Shown here in pieces: positions 34,197-42,627 of a stretch of DNA of 64,000 nt (positions within the stretch are counted from its first letter, which is position 1; every line of letters begins with the position of its first letter). This DNA is from Desulfobacterales bacterium (GTDB taxonomy: Bacteria; Desulfobacterota; Desulfobacteria; Desulfobacterales; Desulfosalsimonadaceae): contig JAXHNP010000003.1 of the NCBI GenBank assembly GCA_034520365.1, positions 1-64,000 of the forward strand, written 5' to 3'. The translations under genes and the position numbers were made by a program. Below the pieces are notes generated by a model. It saw only the letters and a program-made list of their open reading frames with translations, was not told where the DNA came from and searched no databases.

Positions 34197-35357
34197 TTAT
34201 TCAGTCTGCCGGCAAACCAGATCATAGACATCCCGGATAGGGATGCTGTGGGCGGCTGCGGCCGCCTTGCAGGCTTCGTATTCCGGAACAATGCAGACGG
34301 CGCCGTCCGGGCGCTTGACACGCTTGGCGGCAATGGGTCCAAAGCGGGTCTCTACCACCACGGCCTCCCTTTCAAGAATCCGCCGGTTGACATCATAATG
34401 GCGCACCCCCAGGGTGGTGGTTTCCGTCAAAATTCGCTCTATGACCGCTTCCCTGCAGGAAAGCGGGCATAGCACCTGAAAAAGCGTGCCGGGCCGTTGC
34501 TTTTTCATAAACACCGGCACCATGTAGACATCCACGGCGCCGTCCGCCATGAGACGGTCTGAAATAAATCCGTAAAGTTCCGGATTCATATCATCAATGC
34601 AGGTCTCCACCATGACCATGCGCTCGGCACCGGCAGCTGTTTGGCCCAGAACAACCCGCAAAAGATTGGGCAACCCCTCAAAATGCCGGCTCCCGCTGCC
34701 ATAGCCCGCGACCTTGATTTCCATGTCCGGCATGACGCCAAACGACTGGGCCAGGGTTTTGATAATGGTGGCGCCTGTGGGGGTTACCAGTTCATAGGGG
34801 ATATCCGTGCCATAGACCGGCACATCTTTTAATATTTCAACAGTGGCGGGAACCGGCACCGGCAGCGTCCCATGCGCACATGTCACGGATCCCCGGCCAA
34901 AGGGAATCTTTGAGGCAAACACCCGGTCAATCGCCAGATATTCGACACACAGGGCGCAGCCTACAATGTCCACAATGGCATCCACCGCACCGACTTCATG
35001 GAAATGCACATCTTCTTTTTCGCAGCCATGGATACCGGCTTCGGCGGAAGCGAGGCGTTCAAACATCTCAAGGCTTCGGGCCTTGACCCCCTCAGGCAGG
35101 CCGCTGCTTTCAATCATTTTCCGGATATCCGTATAATGACGGGCTGTTTGGTCAACCGCTGTTACAGTGACCTGACGGCCGGCGATCCCCGATCGGTGAA
35201 CCGCTTCCACCGAGAGATCAAATGCTATGTTTAAACCGGATTTCAGGGTCTCGGCAAGCCAGTCAGCGGGCACGCCCAGGTCAACAAACGCCCCCAGGGT
35301 CATATCCCCGCTGATCCCGGAAAAACAGTCAAAATAGGCGACACGTTCCATACTCAT
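34197..35357 (-). CDS. larC: Nickel-insertion protein LarC (DUF111)
   Basis: 386-residue LarC, which inserts nickel into the pincer cofactor (pyridinium-3,5-bisthiocarboxylate mononucleotide) of lactate racemase and related LarA-like enzymes. Seen: AYFDCFSGISGDMTLGA at the start, CEKEDVHFHEVGAVDAIVDIVG, the TPTGATIIKTLA segment, and a C-terminal metal-handling half with METCIDDMNPE and RQRPGTLF-like KKQRPGTLFQVL. It appears uninterrupted, without the programmed frameshift known in Lactobacillus. larA, larB and larE are not in the window. Its start overlaps the peptidase gene by 4 bases. Confidence 0.88.
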   Translation of the reverse strand: MSMERVAYFDCFSGISGDMTLGAFVDLGVPADWLAETLKSGLNIAFDLSVEAVHRSGIAGRQVTVTAVDQTARHYTDIRKMIESSGLPEGVKARSLEMFERLASAEAGIHGCEKEDVHFHEVGAVDAIVDIVGCALCVEYLAIDRVFASKIPFGRGSVTCAHGTLPVPVPATVEILKDVPVYGTDIPYELVTPTGATIIKTLAQSFGVMPDMEIKVAGYGSGSRHFEGLPNLLRVVLGQTAAGAERMVMVETCIDDMNPELYGFISDRLMADGAVDVYMVPVFMKKQRPGTLFQVLCPLSCREAVIERILTETTTLGVRHYDVNRRILEREAVVVETRFGPIAAKRVKRPDGAVCIVPEYEACKAAAAAHSIPIRDVYDLVCRQTE

Positions 35358-36499
35358 TCGGCATGCTCGCTGTGTTTCCTGATGATTTCAACCAAAAGTT
35401 CGGCGCTTTTTACCATATCCGCCAACCGGATCGATTCGCGTGTGCTGTGAATATCCGTCATCCCGGTACCAAGGACCCCTGTGACAATGCCGTTTGCAAA
35501 GAAAATATTGGCATCCGATCCCCCGCCGGTCCGCTTGGGGGTGATCGTCCGGCCCAGTCCGGCGGCTGCTTTTTGGGCAAGTACCACCACCGGGTGATCC
35601 TCAGGGATTTGGGTGCTGGAAAACTCTTTATCAATGGCGCTCTCAAATGTGGGCAGCTCATCTAACTGATGCTTTTTTCTGTAATCGGTCACCACCGTAT
35701 CAAAAGCTGCCATGATGGTATCCGTCACCTGCTGGAGCTTTTCTTCGCTATGGCTTCTCGCCTCACCTTTTATCCGCACATGCCGGGGCACGATATTGGT
35801 TGCGCCCTGGGCCTCGATCATCCCGATATTGCAGGTCGTTTCCGCATCAATCCGGCCCAGGGAGAGAGCGGCAATCGCCCGGCTGGCCAGATGAATCGCG
35901 TTGATGCCCTGTTCCGGATCCGCGCCCGCATGGGCATCCTTGCCATAAAGGTTGATTTCAAAATGGTTGGCTGCCGGCGCCCGATTAATGATGACATCCG
36001 TATCCGAGGTATCCAGGGCATACCCGAACGGCGCGGTGATCAAATCAAAATCCAGGGTTTTGGCACCCAGCAGGCCGATTTCCTCACAAATGGTAAAAAC
36101 CAGTTCAACCGGGCCGTGCGGAAGCCTGTTTTCATGAATCACTTGCAGCGCCTCAATGATTATGGCAATGGCGCTTTTGTCATCCGCCCCGAGAATGGTA
36201 TCCCCGCGACTGGTAAAGACGCCGTTTTGAAATTCCGGGACCACGCCGGCTCCCGGCTCCACCGTGTCCATATGGGCGTTTAGCATTAATGGCGGCGCAT
36301 TCCGGGTGCCGGCAATCCGGATAATGAGATTGCCGGTGTCACTGCCGATTTTTTCGGCCGCGCTATCCACAAGGATTTCCGGATCAAAGGGGGAGAGCAT
36401 CCCGCAGATGGCATCCGCAATCCGGGCCTCCGACCTTGAAATACTGTCGATCATGACAAGTTTTTTGAATGTCCCGGCAAGCCGCTCTTGATCAATCAT
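35354..36499 (-). CDS. M20 family metallopeptidase (PepT-like)
   Basis: 381-residue cytoplasmic zinc aminopeptidase-like protein. Seen: LMLNAHMDTVEPGAGV (metal ligands H and D), TILGADDKSAIAIIIEAL, the catalytic FTICEEIGLLGAKTLD, the dimerisation domain, and C-terminal KRTGGGSDANIFFANG with STRESIRLADM. It resembles PepT/YqjE-like tripeptidases more than carboxypeptidase G2. It overlaps larC by 4 bases (ATGA), so the two are likely coupled though functionally unrelated. Confidence 0.85.
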   Translation of the reverse strand: MIDQERLAGTFKKLVMIDSISRSEARIADAICGMLSPFDPEILVDSAAEKIGSDTGNLIIRIAGTRNAPPLMLNAHMDTVEPGAGVVPEFQNGVFTSRGDTILGADDKSAIAIIIEALQVIHENRLPHGPVELVFTICEEIGLLGAKTLDFDLITAPFGYALDTSDTDVIINRAPAANHFEINLYGKDAHAGADPEQGINAIHLASRAIAALSLGRIDAETTCNIGMIEAQGATNIVPRHVRIKGEARSHSEEKLQQVTDTIMAAFDTVVTDYRKKHQLDELPTFESAIDKEFSSTQIPEDHPVVVLAQKAAAGLGRTITPKRTGGGSDANIFFANGIVTGVLGTGMTDIHSTRESIRLADMVKSAELLVEIIRKHSEHAE

Positions 36500-36529
36500 A
36501 CGGGCTGTTTGCCTCCTGCTTAAAAAATA

Positions 36530-36558
36530 TTGACATCACTTACTGATTGCTTTTAGGT
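36530..36558 (+). promoter_or_regulatory. Candidate promoter of selC
   Basis: TTGACA (36530-36535), 17-base spacer, then a weak -10 TTAGGT (36553-36558), ending 18 bases before the tRNA-Sec gene. The -35 box matches the tRNA-Lys promoter; the -10 box is poor. Confidence 0.45.
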
Positions 36559-36576
36559 TAAAGACCAAACATATAC

Positions 36577-36674
36577 GGAAGTGCGAAGCTCACTGGTGGG
36601 GCTCCCGGACTTCAAATCCGGTGTAGGGCGTTAACACCGTCCTAGGTGGGTTCGATTCCCATGCACTTCCGCCA
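36577..36674 (+). tRNA. selC: tRNA-Sec (TCA)
   Basis: 98 bases: an 8-bp acceptor stem GGAAGTGC/GCACTTCC, anticodon stem CCGGA/TCCGG with anticodon TCA at 36612-36614, a long variable arm (GTGTAGGGCGTTAACACCGTCC region), T loop TTCGATT, discriminator G and encoded CCA. The long acceptor and variable arms are the bacterial selenocysteine form. The genome therefore reads some UGA codons as Sec. Confidence 0.97.
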
Positions 36675-36707
36675 TTTTTTTCTCCACCTGCGCCAGCCAG
36701 GGACCGC

Positions 36708-37790
36708 TCAGCTGTACAGAATATTATAACACATCACCGGGTCCCTTTTATTCTTCACGTAAACATCCCCCCGGCATTCGAAATTAAAATCACAGGCACT
36801 CTTCTGAAATGTGGATTCCCCGACAACGATCTCTTTGCCCTTTGCCATTTCCTCCAGCCTGGCGGCCACGTTTACGCAATCACCGATAACCGTGTAATCC
36901 ATTCGGTTCGATGAACCGATATTCCCAATAATGGCCACCCCCGTATTGATACCGATCCCCACGTCAAATGTTACCTGATTCTCCCGATCCCGACGGGCCA
37001 TAAGCGCCCGGGTGGCCTGCTGCATTTCAAGGGCGGTGCGGATGGCATTGTCGGCCGGATTGGCATCTGATTCCATCAGTCCGAACACAGCAATCAGCTG
37101 ATCGCCCACGAATTTATCCAGTAACCCGTTATTCTTAAAAATGATATCCACCATGATGCTGAAGTACTGATTGAGCATCAATACCACCTCATCCGCCTTC
37201 ATTTGCTCGGCAATCGCCGTAAACGAGCGGATATCGGCAAAAAGCACCGTGACCTCCCACCGCTCGGTTTCCAGCAAAACCCCGTCCTTTAGATTAATCA
37301 GCTTTTCCACCAGATTATTGCCCACATACCGGCTTAACCGATTGCGCAGGGCCTCTTCCTGTTTGGTTTTTTGATAGGACAGGGCCAGATCCCGGGAATA
37401 GACCATCAATTGGGTGGCCTGCTCCTGGTTTTTCCGTTTCATCTCCTCCAGTTTTTCCATCAGGCTGTTAAAATGACTGGCAATTTCATTTAACTCCTGA
37501 TCCGCCTGAATCAGTATCGGCCCGTTTTTTTCACCGGACTGCAGGCGGGCGATTTCCCGGGTTAGAAAAAACAGCTGATCCGCCGATCGGCGAAGCAGGG
37601 AAAATCCGCACAGGATGGAGATCAGCATCAGGGGTAGAAAAAAAAGAAAGGTCTCCGTAACATTGATCTGATCGTTAAAAAACAGATACAACAAGAGCAG
37701 ATAGGGAATCACCGCCATTAAGGCCAGCCCCGCCACGATTTTCCCGCCAAGGCTTCTGTAGTCACGGTATCCCGTTTTTGCCCGTTTCAT
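36708..37790 (-). CDS. Membrane-bound class III adenylate/guanylate cyclase
   Basis: 360 residues: two membrane helices (about 18-38 and 46-66) flanking a very short external loop, a HAMP-like and coiled segment (67-150), then a class III cyclase domain with FADIRSFT (metal-binding D186), KFVGDQLIAVFG (D230) and DVGIGINTGVAIIGNIGS. The small outer loop suggests it senses the membrane or cytoplasmic partners rather than a ligand. Its ATG overlaps the PilZ stop (ATGA), tying cyclic-nucleotide synthesis to a c-di-GMP receptor. cAMP is the likely product; specificity is not certain. Confidence 0.9.
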   Translation of the reverse strand: MKRAKTGYRDYRSLGGKIVAGLALMAVIPYLLLLYLFFNDQINVTETFLFFLPLMLISILCGFSLLRRSADQLFFLTREIARLQSGEKNGPILIQADQELNEIASHFNSLMEKLEEMKRKNQEQATQLMVYSRDLALSYQKTKQEEALRNRLSRYVGNNLVEKLINLKDGVLLETERWEVTVLFADIRSFTAIAEQMKADEVVLMLNQYFSIMVDIIFKNNGLLDKFVGDQLIAVFGLMESDANPADNAIRTALEMQQATRALMARRDRENQVTFDVGIGINTGVAIIGNIGSSNRMDYTVIGDCVNVAARLEEMAKGKEIVVGESTFQKSACDFNFECRGDVYVKNKRDPVMCYNILYS

Positions 37791-38254
37791 TTCACCCGCC
37801 CGGTATCGCTGCCATCCATCCGCTCAAAATCAAACGTCCGATCAAACCGCACCGCCACACGCACAGACTCATCTGCCGACGGACCGTCACGGCCTTCAAC
37901 GCGCACCACAGTCGCCTCGGACCGCACACACCCCTGGACATCCTGCGTGCCCGCCAGATAAATCTTTGTTTCGATCTGCTGACCGGCATAATACCTATCC
38001 GGCCGCTGAGGGAAAAACAGGGCACCGCCGCCGGATATATCCTGTAATTCCCCCTGATCCGTTTCCAGGGCGCCCTGATTTCCGAAAAACGTCACAGAAA
38101 CGTCAAACTCCAGAGGATATCGGCGAAAGGCGCGCTTATTTTCGCGTTCAGGGGGTTTCAGCACGGAAGGGATGCGGGAAGGACTGTGCCAGCGGGCAGA
38201 AATAGGGTTTAACAAGCGGCGGAAAAAATCTATGAGTCGGTTTCCCATGGGCAC
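37787..38254 (-). CDS. PilZ-domain protein
   Basis: 155 residues. The PilZ signatures for c-di-GMP binding are intact: the RxxxR motif in KRAFRRYPLEFDV and DISGGGALFF (D/NxSxxG). A short basic N terminus precedes the domain. It overlaps the cyclase gene by 4 bases and follows the pilus/secretion ATPase gene by 79 bases, so it may report c-di-GMP level to the motor or the cyclase. No catalytic domain is present. Confidence 0.88.
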   Translation of the reverse strand: MPMGNRLIDFFRRLLNPISARWHSPSRIPSVLKPPERENKRAFRRYPLEFDVSVTFFGNQGALETDQGELQDISGGGALFFPQRPDRYYAGQQIETKIYLAGTQDVQGCVRSEATVVRVEGRDGPSADESVRVAVRFDRTFDFERMDGSDTGRVK

Positions 38255-38333
38255 AATCTATTGTTCGCAGGATACAGCCGGATTTGCGAAAGCTTCGGCA
38301 ATTATCTGGATGGAAATTGTCATATGGGCGGCA

Positions 38334-40727
38334 TCAAGTAATAACGCACACCCGCCGGACCTCATGAATATCGGTCAGACCTTGAAATAATTTAATAATC
38401 CCGTCCTGCATCAGGGTGGTCATGCCCTCCTTTTTGGCCTGGTGGAAAAGCTCTTCGGCGCTGGCCTGTTTTTTGATCATCCGTTTGATCTCATTGCTGC
38501 CATCCATCAATTCATGAATCCCCATACGGCCCTTATAGCCGGTGCCGTTGCACTGCTCGCATCCGACCGGCGCATAGAGCTTTAAATCCGATGAATAAGT
38601 AATCCCGAGCTTTTCAAACTCCTCCTCCCCGTAATCCCTTACCAAATCATCGAACTCCTCTTTGGAGGGCGTATATTCCTTTCGGCAGTTCTTACAGAGA
38701 CGCCGTAAAAGGCGCTGCGCCAGCACCACCAAAAATGCATCCGAAAAATTCAGGGGATTTAGGCCCATATCCAGAAGCCGGGTCACGGTTTCCGGAGCGC
38801 TGTTTGTATGAAGGGTGGAGAACACCAGGTGGCCGGTCAGCGAGGCTTCAACACCGATGGAGGCTGTTTCATAATCCCGCATCTCACCGACCATGATCAC
38901 ATCCGGGTCCGCCCGGAGAAAGGAACGCATGATTCTGGCGAAATCAAGCCCGATTTTATTTTTAACCTCCACCTGGCGGAGGCCTAGCTGGGAGATTTCC
39001 ACCGGATCCTCTGCTGTCCAGATTTTTCGCTCAGGCGTGTTGATATGATGCAGCGCGGAGTGCAGGGTGGTGGTTTTACCGGAACCCGTGGGACCGACGC
39101 ACAGAACAATTCCATAGGGCTTATTGACGGCCTTTTTCAAAAGCTCGTAGTTACGCTTTGTTAAGCCGAGATCCTCTATCTGCATGGCCCCGCTTGCGGC
39201 CAGAATTCGAAGAACGACATCCTCATAGCCGCCGGCCGTGGGCAGGGTTGCCACCCGAAGTTCAAATTCGGGGATTCCCCGGCGTTTTAATTTGATCTTG
39301 CCATCCTGGGGCATGCGTCGCTCGGCAATATCCAGATTGGACATAATCTTAATTCTTGACAGCAGCGCATGCGCATAGGAGTTTGGCACCTCCAGGAAAT
39401 CCTGACAGACCCCGTCGATGCGGAAGCGGATCTTGGTTCGCTTGGTCACCGGGGACGGCTCAATGTGAATATCCGAGGCATCCTTGCGATAGGCGGAAAT
39501 GAGCACCTGATCAACCAGCCGGACGACTTTCCCCGAGCCTTCATCATAGTCTTCTTCTCCCTCGCCCTCATCCTCCTCGTCTTCTTCAAAGGCGATATCC
39601 GGCATGTCCGCCAATGCGTCTTCGCTGGTCCTGCCGCTTTTTTGATGGGCTGTCTGCGTTTTTTTCTCTGAAAAAAAGTGATTGATAATGGCCTCGATAT
39701 CCTCTTTGATACCGACGGAAAAAATAAATTTATTGGTATTAAAAAGCGCCTTGGCGTGATCCAGCTTTCTTAAATCCTTTGGATCATCCATTAAAATTTC
39801 GATATGGCCGACCTCCCAATGAAGGGGCACCCAGAGATCCTGCAGCAGAAAGGGCTTCTTTAAATTACTGATCAACTCATAGGGCACCTCCATCTTGGGG
39901 TCAAAGGTGCGAAAGGGGCAGTTATAATAAGCGGAAAGCGACTTGCCGATATCCTCCTTGGATACCTTGAACTGCTCCATAAGGACGTGTTCCACGCTCT
40001 TTTTCATTTTTTTGGCCATCGGCAGGGCCTTCTGCAGCTGGGCGGTGGAAACGATTTCGTTTTTCAGCAGATAGTCATACCGGGATTCAAACCGCCGCTC
40101 CGGCTGGACGGCCTCCAAATGTTCCTTTAGCTTGGGATAGACGGGATTGATTTTTTGTACCCCTTCATAGCATCTGGTCGCAAGCTCCTTATAATCCCGT
40201 TGATCCAGTTCATGGCCCAGTCCGAATTTGATGGCGGCTTCGGTTTGCTGTTCAAGCTGATTTTCCCTAACGATGCGCTCGATCTCCTCACAAGCCTCGC
40301 CCGGCGGATATACGGAGAGCAGGCAATCCAGAAAATCCTGCAAAAAATCATCGATCGAAAAATCGGTCTGGAAAAGCTTCTGGTATTCCGAGACCGCCTC
40401 TTTATAAAGCCCCAGTTCCCTAAAGGCGGTTGCACTATCAAAGATTTCCGGCCCGCTCTCCCCGATGGAAAGGCCGGACTTGATGTGGGTCACCTCTTCG
40501 GAGGAGAGCTCATAGCCCGCATCCCCTTCGTCGTCTTCAACCTCCTCCTTCAAGCCATCAATCTTTTTCTGAATCTCACTGCGCCGGTCCGCATCATCCT
40601 CGGGCAATTCAGCCAAGACTTCCTGATACAAAGCCAGGGCTTCATCAAACAGACCGTGCGATTCGTACGCATCCGCTGTTTTCAGCCTGGATTCGATGCC
40701 ATTGCTTGTGGTTTGAGCATCTCCCAT
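38334..40727 (-). CDS. Type IV pilus / type II secretion ATPase with TPR N terminus
   Basis: 797-residue GspE/PilB-family hexameric ATPase. Order: TPR-like helices (about 1-190, ADAYESHGLFDEALALYQEVL and similar), a T2SSE/MshEN-like N-domain (about 215-300, degenerate relative to c-di-GMP-binding MshEN), an acidic linker (EEDEEDEGEGEEDYDEG), and the motor domain with Walker A GPTGSGKTT (about 540), Asp and His boxes, and a tetracysteine zinc site CKNC/CEQC (about 676 and 722). The start is the ATG after AAAGGAG; the frame extends 8 codons upstream. No pilin or secretin genes lie nearby. The TPR fusion is unusual. Confidence 0.9.
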   Translation of the reverse strand: MGDAQTTSNGIESRLKTADAYESHGLFDEALALYQEVLAELPEDDADRRSEIQKKIDGLKEEVEDDEGDAGYELSSEEVTHIKSGLSIGESGPEIFDSATAFRELGLYKEAVSEYQKLFQTDFSIDDFLQDFLDCLLSVYPPGEACEEIERIVRENQLEQQTEAAIKFGLGHELDQRDYKELATRCYEGVQKINPVYPKLKEHLEAVQPERRFESRYDYLLKNEIVSTAQLQKALPMAKKMKKSVEHVLMEQFKVSKEDIGKSLSAYYNCPFRTFDPKMEVPYELISNLKKPFLLQDLWVPLHWEVGHIEILMDDPKDLRKLDHAKALFNTNKFIFSVGIKEDIEAIINHFFSEKKTQTAHQKSGRTSEDALADMPDIAFEEDEEDEGEGEEDYDEGSGKVVRLVDQVLISAYRKDASDIHIEPSPVTKRTKIRFRIDGVCQDFLEVPNSYAHALLSRIKIMSNLDIAERRMPQDGKIKLKRRGIPEFELRVATLPTAGGYEDVVLRILAASGAMQIEDLGLTKRNYELLKKAVNKPYGIVLCVGPTGSGKTTTLHSALHHINTPERKIWTAEDPVEISQLGLRQVEVKNKIGLDFARIMRSFLRADPDVIMVGEMRDYETASIGVEASLTGHLVFSTLHTNSAPETVTRLLDMGLNPLNFSDAFLVVLAQRLLRRLCKNCRKEYTPSKEEFDDLVRDYGEEEFEKLGITYSSDLKLYAPVGCEQCNGTGYKGRMGIHELMDGSNEIKRMIKKQASAEELFHQAKKEGMTTLMQDGIIKLFQGLTDIHEVRRVCVIT

Positions 40728-40986
40728 CGTGAAGACTCCTTTATATCCCAAAAATCAAAAAGTGCCATTTACATGACATTTTTCATTTTCCATAATTTAT
40801 TTAATAATAACAAAATCGGGGGATTTTGAAAAGCCCAAAGGCTGTTTCCACAATGTTTAAACGTCTACAAAAATATTTCTAATGGCAGCCAATACAGCCG
40901 GATGGGGCGGGACGCGTTATTCAGTGAGGGGGGAACCCATACGCAACATATAGTTTCGAATCTTTACCAAAGACCCGGGCGGATCC

Positions 40987-41352
40987 TTAAAAAATCTTTT
41001 TCCGGAGGAGTTGACCAATTCCTTTGCCGGCTTTTTGTTTTTCAAGGGTTGGCAGGAGAACTTCGCAATTTAACCGAACCATGGAAACCGGCGCATGCTC
41101 ATCCAAAATCACCATCAAATAGCCGGCACCGGTTTTGCGGATATAAAACCGGCCCTCGTCAAACATGATTTCCGCTTCAGTGATCCCGGACAATTCATTT
41201 GCCATGGGGGACCAGTCTATCCCTTTTATTTTTTCTGCATCGGATTGGTAATCAGCGGTAAACTGTGAAACCGACACCTCCCCTTTGCCTGTGAACAGCA
41301 ACACACCGTGAACGCCCTCAATACTTAATACATCTTTGAACATGTCCGCCAT
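40987..41352 (-). CDS. Roadblock/LC7-like protein
   Basis: 121 residues with the alternating helix-strand pattern of roadblock/LC7 proteins: FKDVLSIEGVHGVLLFTGKG at the start, a central helix, then IMFDEGRFYIRKTGAGYLMVILDEHAP. Such proteins dimerise and serve as GTPase-activating or scaffolding partners of small Ras-like GTPases (MglB). It lies between the ATPase and the receiver-PATAN gene. Sequence identity to known families is weak, so assignment rests on pattern and neighbourhood. Confidence 0.65.
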   Translation of the reverse strand: MADMFKDVLSIEGVHGVLLFTGKGEVSVSQFTADYQSDAEKIKGIDWSPMANELSGITEAEIMFDEGRFYIRKTGAGYLMVILDEHAPVSMVRLNCEVLLPTLEKQKAGKGIGQLLRKKIF

Positions 41353-41396
41353 GGTTCATTCCCATTTATCCAGCTGCTGGGTTATCAAGATCTGCA

Positions 41397-42512
41397 TCAA
41401 CTCACCGCCCCTATGATTTTATCCCGCGGCGCATCCGGGTCGATGGAAATAACTGTGGTTTCTTCACCCGGCATCACCAAATACTGCCCTTCACCGCCCT
41501 TATTGGCATATACCACGCTCAATTCCCCGAAACCAAAAATCTCGCCCATTGAAGCGGCACTGGACACCAATGCCGCCCATCCCGCGTCCTCATAAATATC
41601 TCTAACCCCTGCATAGCTGCCCAAAGAGGCGGTCAAGCGGCGGCTGGCCGATTCAACCGGAGACAGTTCTTCTTCAGGGGCTTCGGCTTCGGCCGGTGAC
41701 TCGGATGCCGCCTCCTCTGCCGCATTATCGGTCCGCACCTCGGAAGCTTTGGTTTCTTCCGGATTATCTGCGGCCACCGGCTCATCCAGAACAATCTCAT
41801 TTTCCCCGGCGGCTGAAGCCTGGCGCGCTTCTTCATTTTCATCCTTGGAGCGCATGGCATCAAGCAGAATGGCCTGCAAATCCCCCTCAATAAGCTTTTC
41901 AGCAAACACGCACTCATTTTCAATTGAAACCGAGACACTCGACCAGGACAAAATCTCATAGGCGGCAGATTTGCCCTGCTGATCCCCGATACGGGCATTA
42001 AAAAGCTCCCCGTTTCGAAAAAACAGGACGCCCCCGGTATTGCCGGTTTTATTTAGCACCTGTAATGTACAGGTCTGCTGCTCCATTTCCACCAGCTGAA
42101 GGAATGTTTCCAGGGAGACATTATTTAAATTGCCGCCTTCGGCTTTTTTGCGCAGCATTTTATTGATTTCCCGGGCGAGGACATCGGATTCAAAAGGCTT
42201 GGTTAAATATCCGGCCGCACCGCTTCGAAACACCACATCCTTGGTTTTGGGCCGGTCATACGCGGTAACGATAATAACCGGGATATCCGGACAACTCTCA
42301 AGAATCCGGGCCAGCAGGTCAAAACCGTCCATTCCGGGCATGCGGAGGTCAGAGACCGCCAGCATGATATGATCGCGTTTAATTGCCGCCAGGGCCGCCT
42401 CTCCGCTGTCCGCGGTGTGAACGGTAAAATTTTCCGCGTAATTGGCGAGCTCCTTTTCCATCAGGCTGAGCCATGACTGATCATCATCGACAATCAATAC
42501 TTTGGGCACCAT
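41397..42512 (-). CDS. Response regulator with PATAN (DUF4388) and roadblock-like domains
   Basis: 371 residues in three parts. Receiver (about 1-120) with acidic DDD, phosphoacceptor D55 (SDLRMPGMDG) and K105 (LTKPFE), all normal. PATAN/DUF4388 (about 130-215) with GGVLFFRNGELFNARIGDQQG. After an acidic Ala/Glu linker, a C-terminal domain (about 285-371, GYAGVRD-like SYAGVRDIYEDAGWAALV) resembling roadblock proteins. In Synechocystis, PATAN response regulators bind the pilus extension ATPase PilB1, so proximity to the ATPase gene here is suggestive. No histidine kinase is in the window. Confidence 0.82.
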   Translation of the reverse strand: MVPKVLIVDDDQSWLSLMEKELANYAENFTVHTADSGEAALAAIKRDHIMLAVSDLRMPGMDGFDLLARILESCPDIPVIIVTAYDRPKTKDVVFRSGAAGYLTKPFESDVLAREINKMLRKKAEGGNLNNVSLETFLQLVEMEQQTCTLQVLNKTGNTGGVLFFRNGELFNARIGDQQGKSAAYEILSWSSVSVSIENECVFAEKLIEGDLQAILLDAMRSKDENEEARQASAAGENEIVLDEPVAADNPEETKASEVRTDNAAEEAASESPAEAEAPEEELSPVESASRRLTASLGSYAGVRDIYEDAGWAALVSSAASMGEIFGFGELSVVYANKGGEGQYLVMPGEETTVISIDPDAPRDKIIGAVS

Positions 42513-42536
42513 CTGTTTATTCCTCTATATTTTTTT

Positions 42537-42627
42537 GTAACCGTTCAGGGTTTTCAGTTTACAGTTCCGGCTTTATTTGTTGTAAACGTAAACCGCAAAC
42601 TGTGAACCGTGAACCGTGAACGGTTAC
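42537..42627. repeat. 91-bp element with 11-bp terminal inverted repeats
   Basis: GTAACCGTTCA (42537-42547) is the exact inverse of TGAACGGTTAC (42617-42627). Inside the right end are tandem GTGAACC units (three copies) and a GTAAACG/GTAAACC pair. It fills the gap between two genes completely. Confidence 0.65.
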
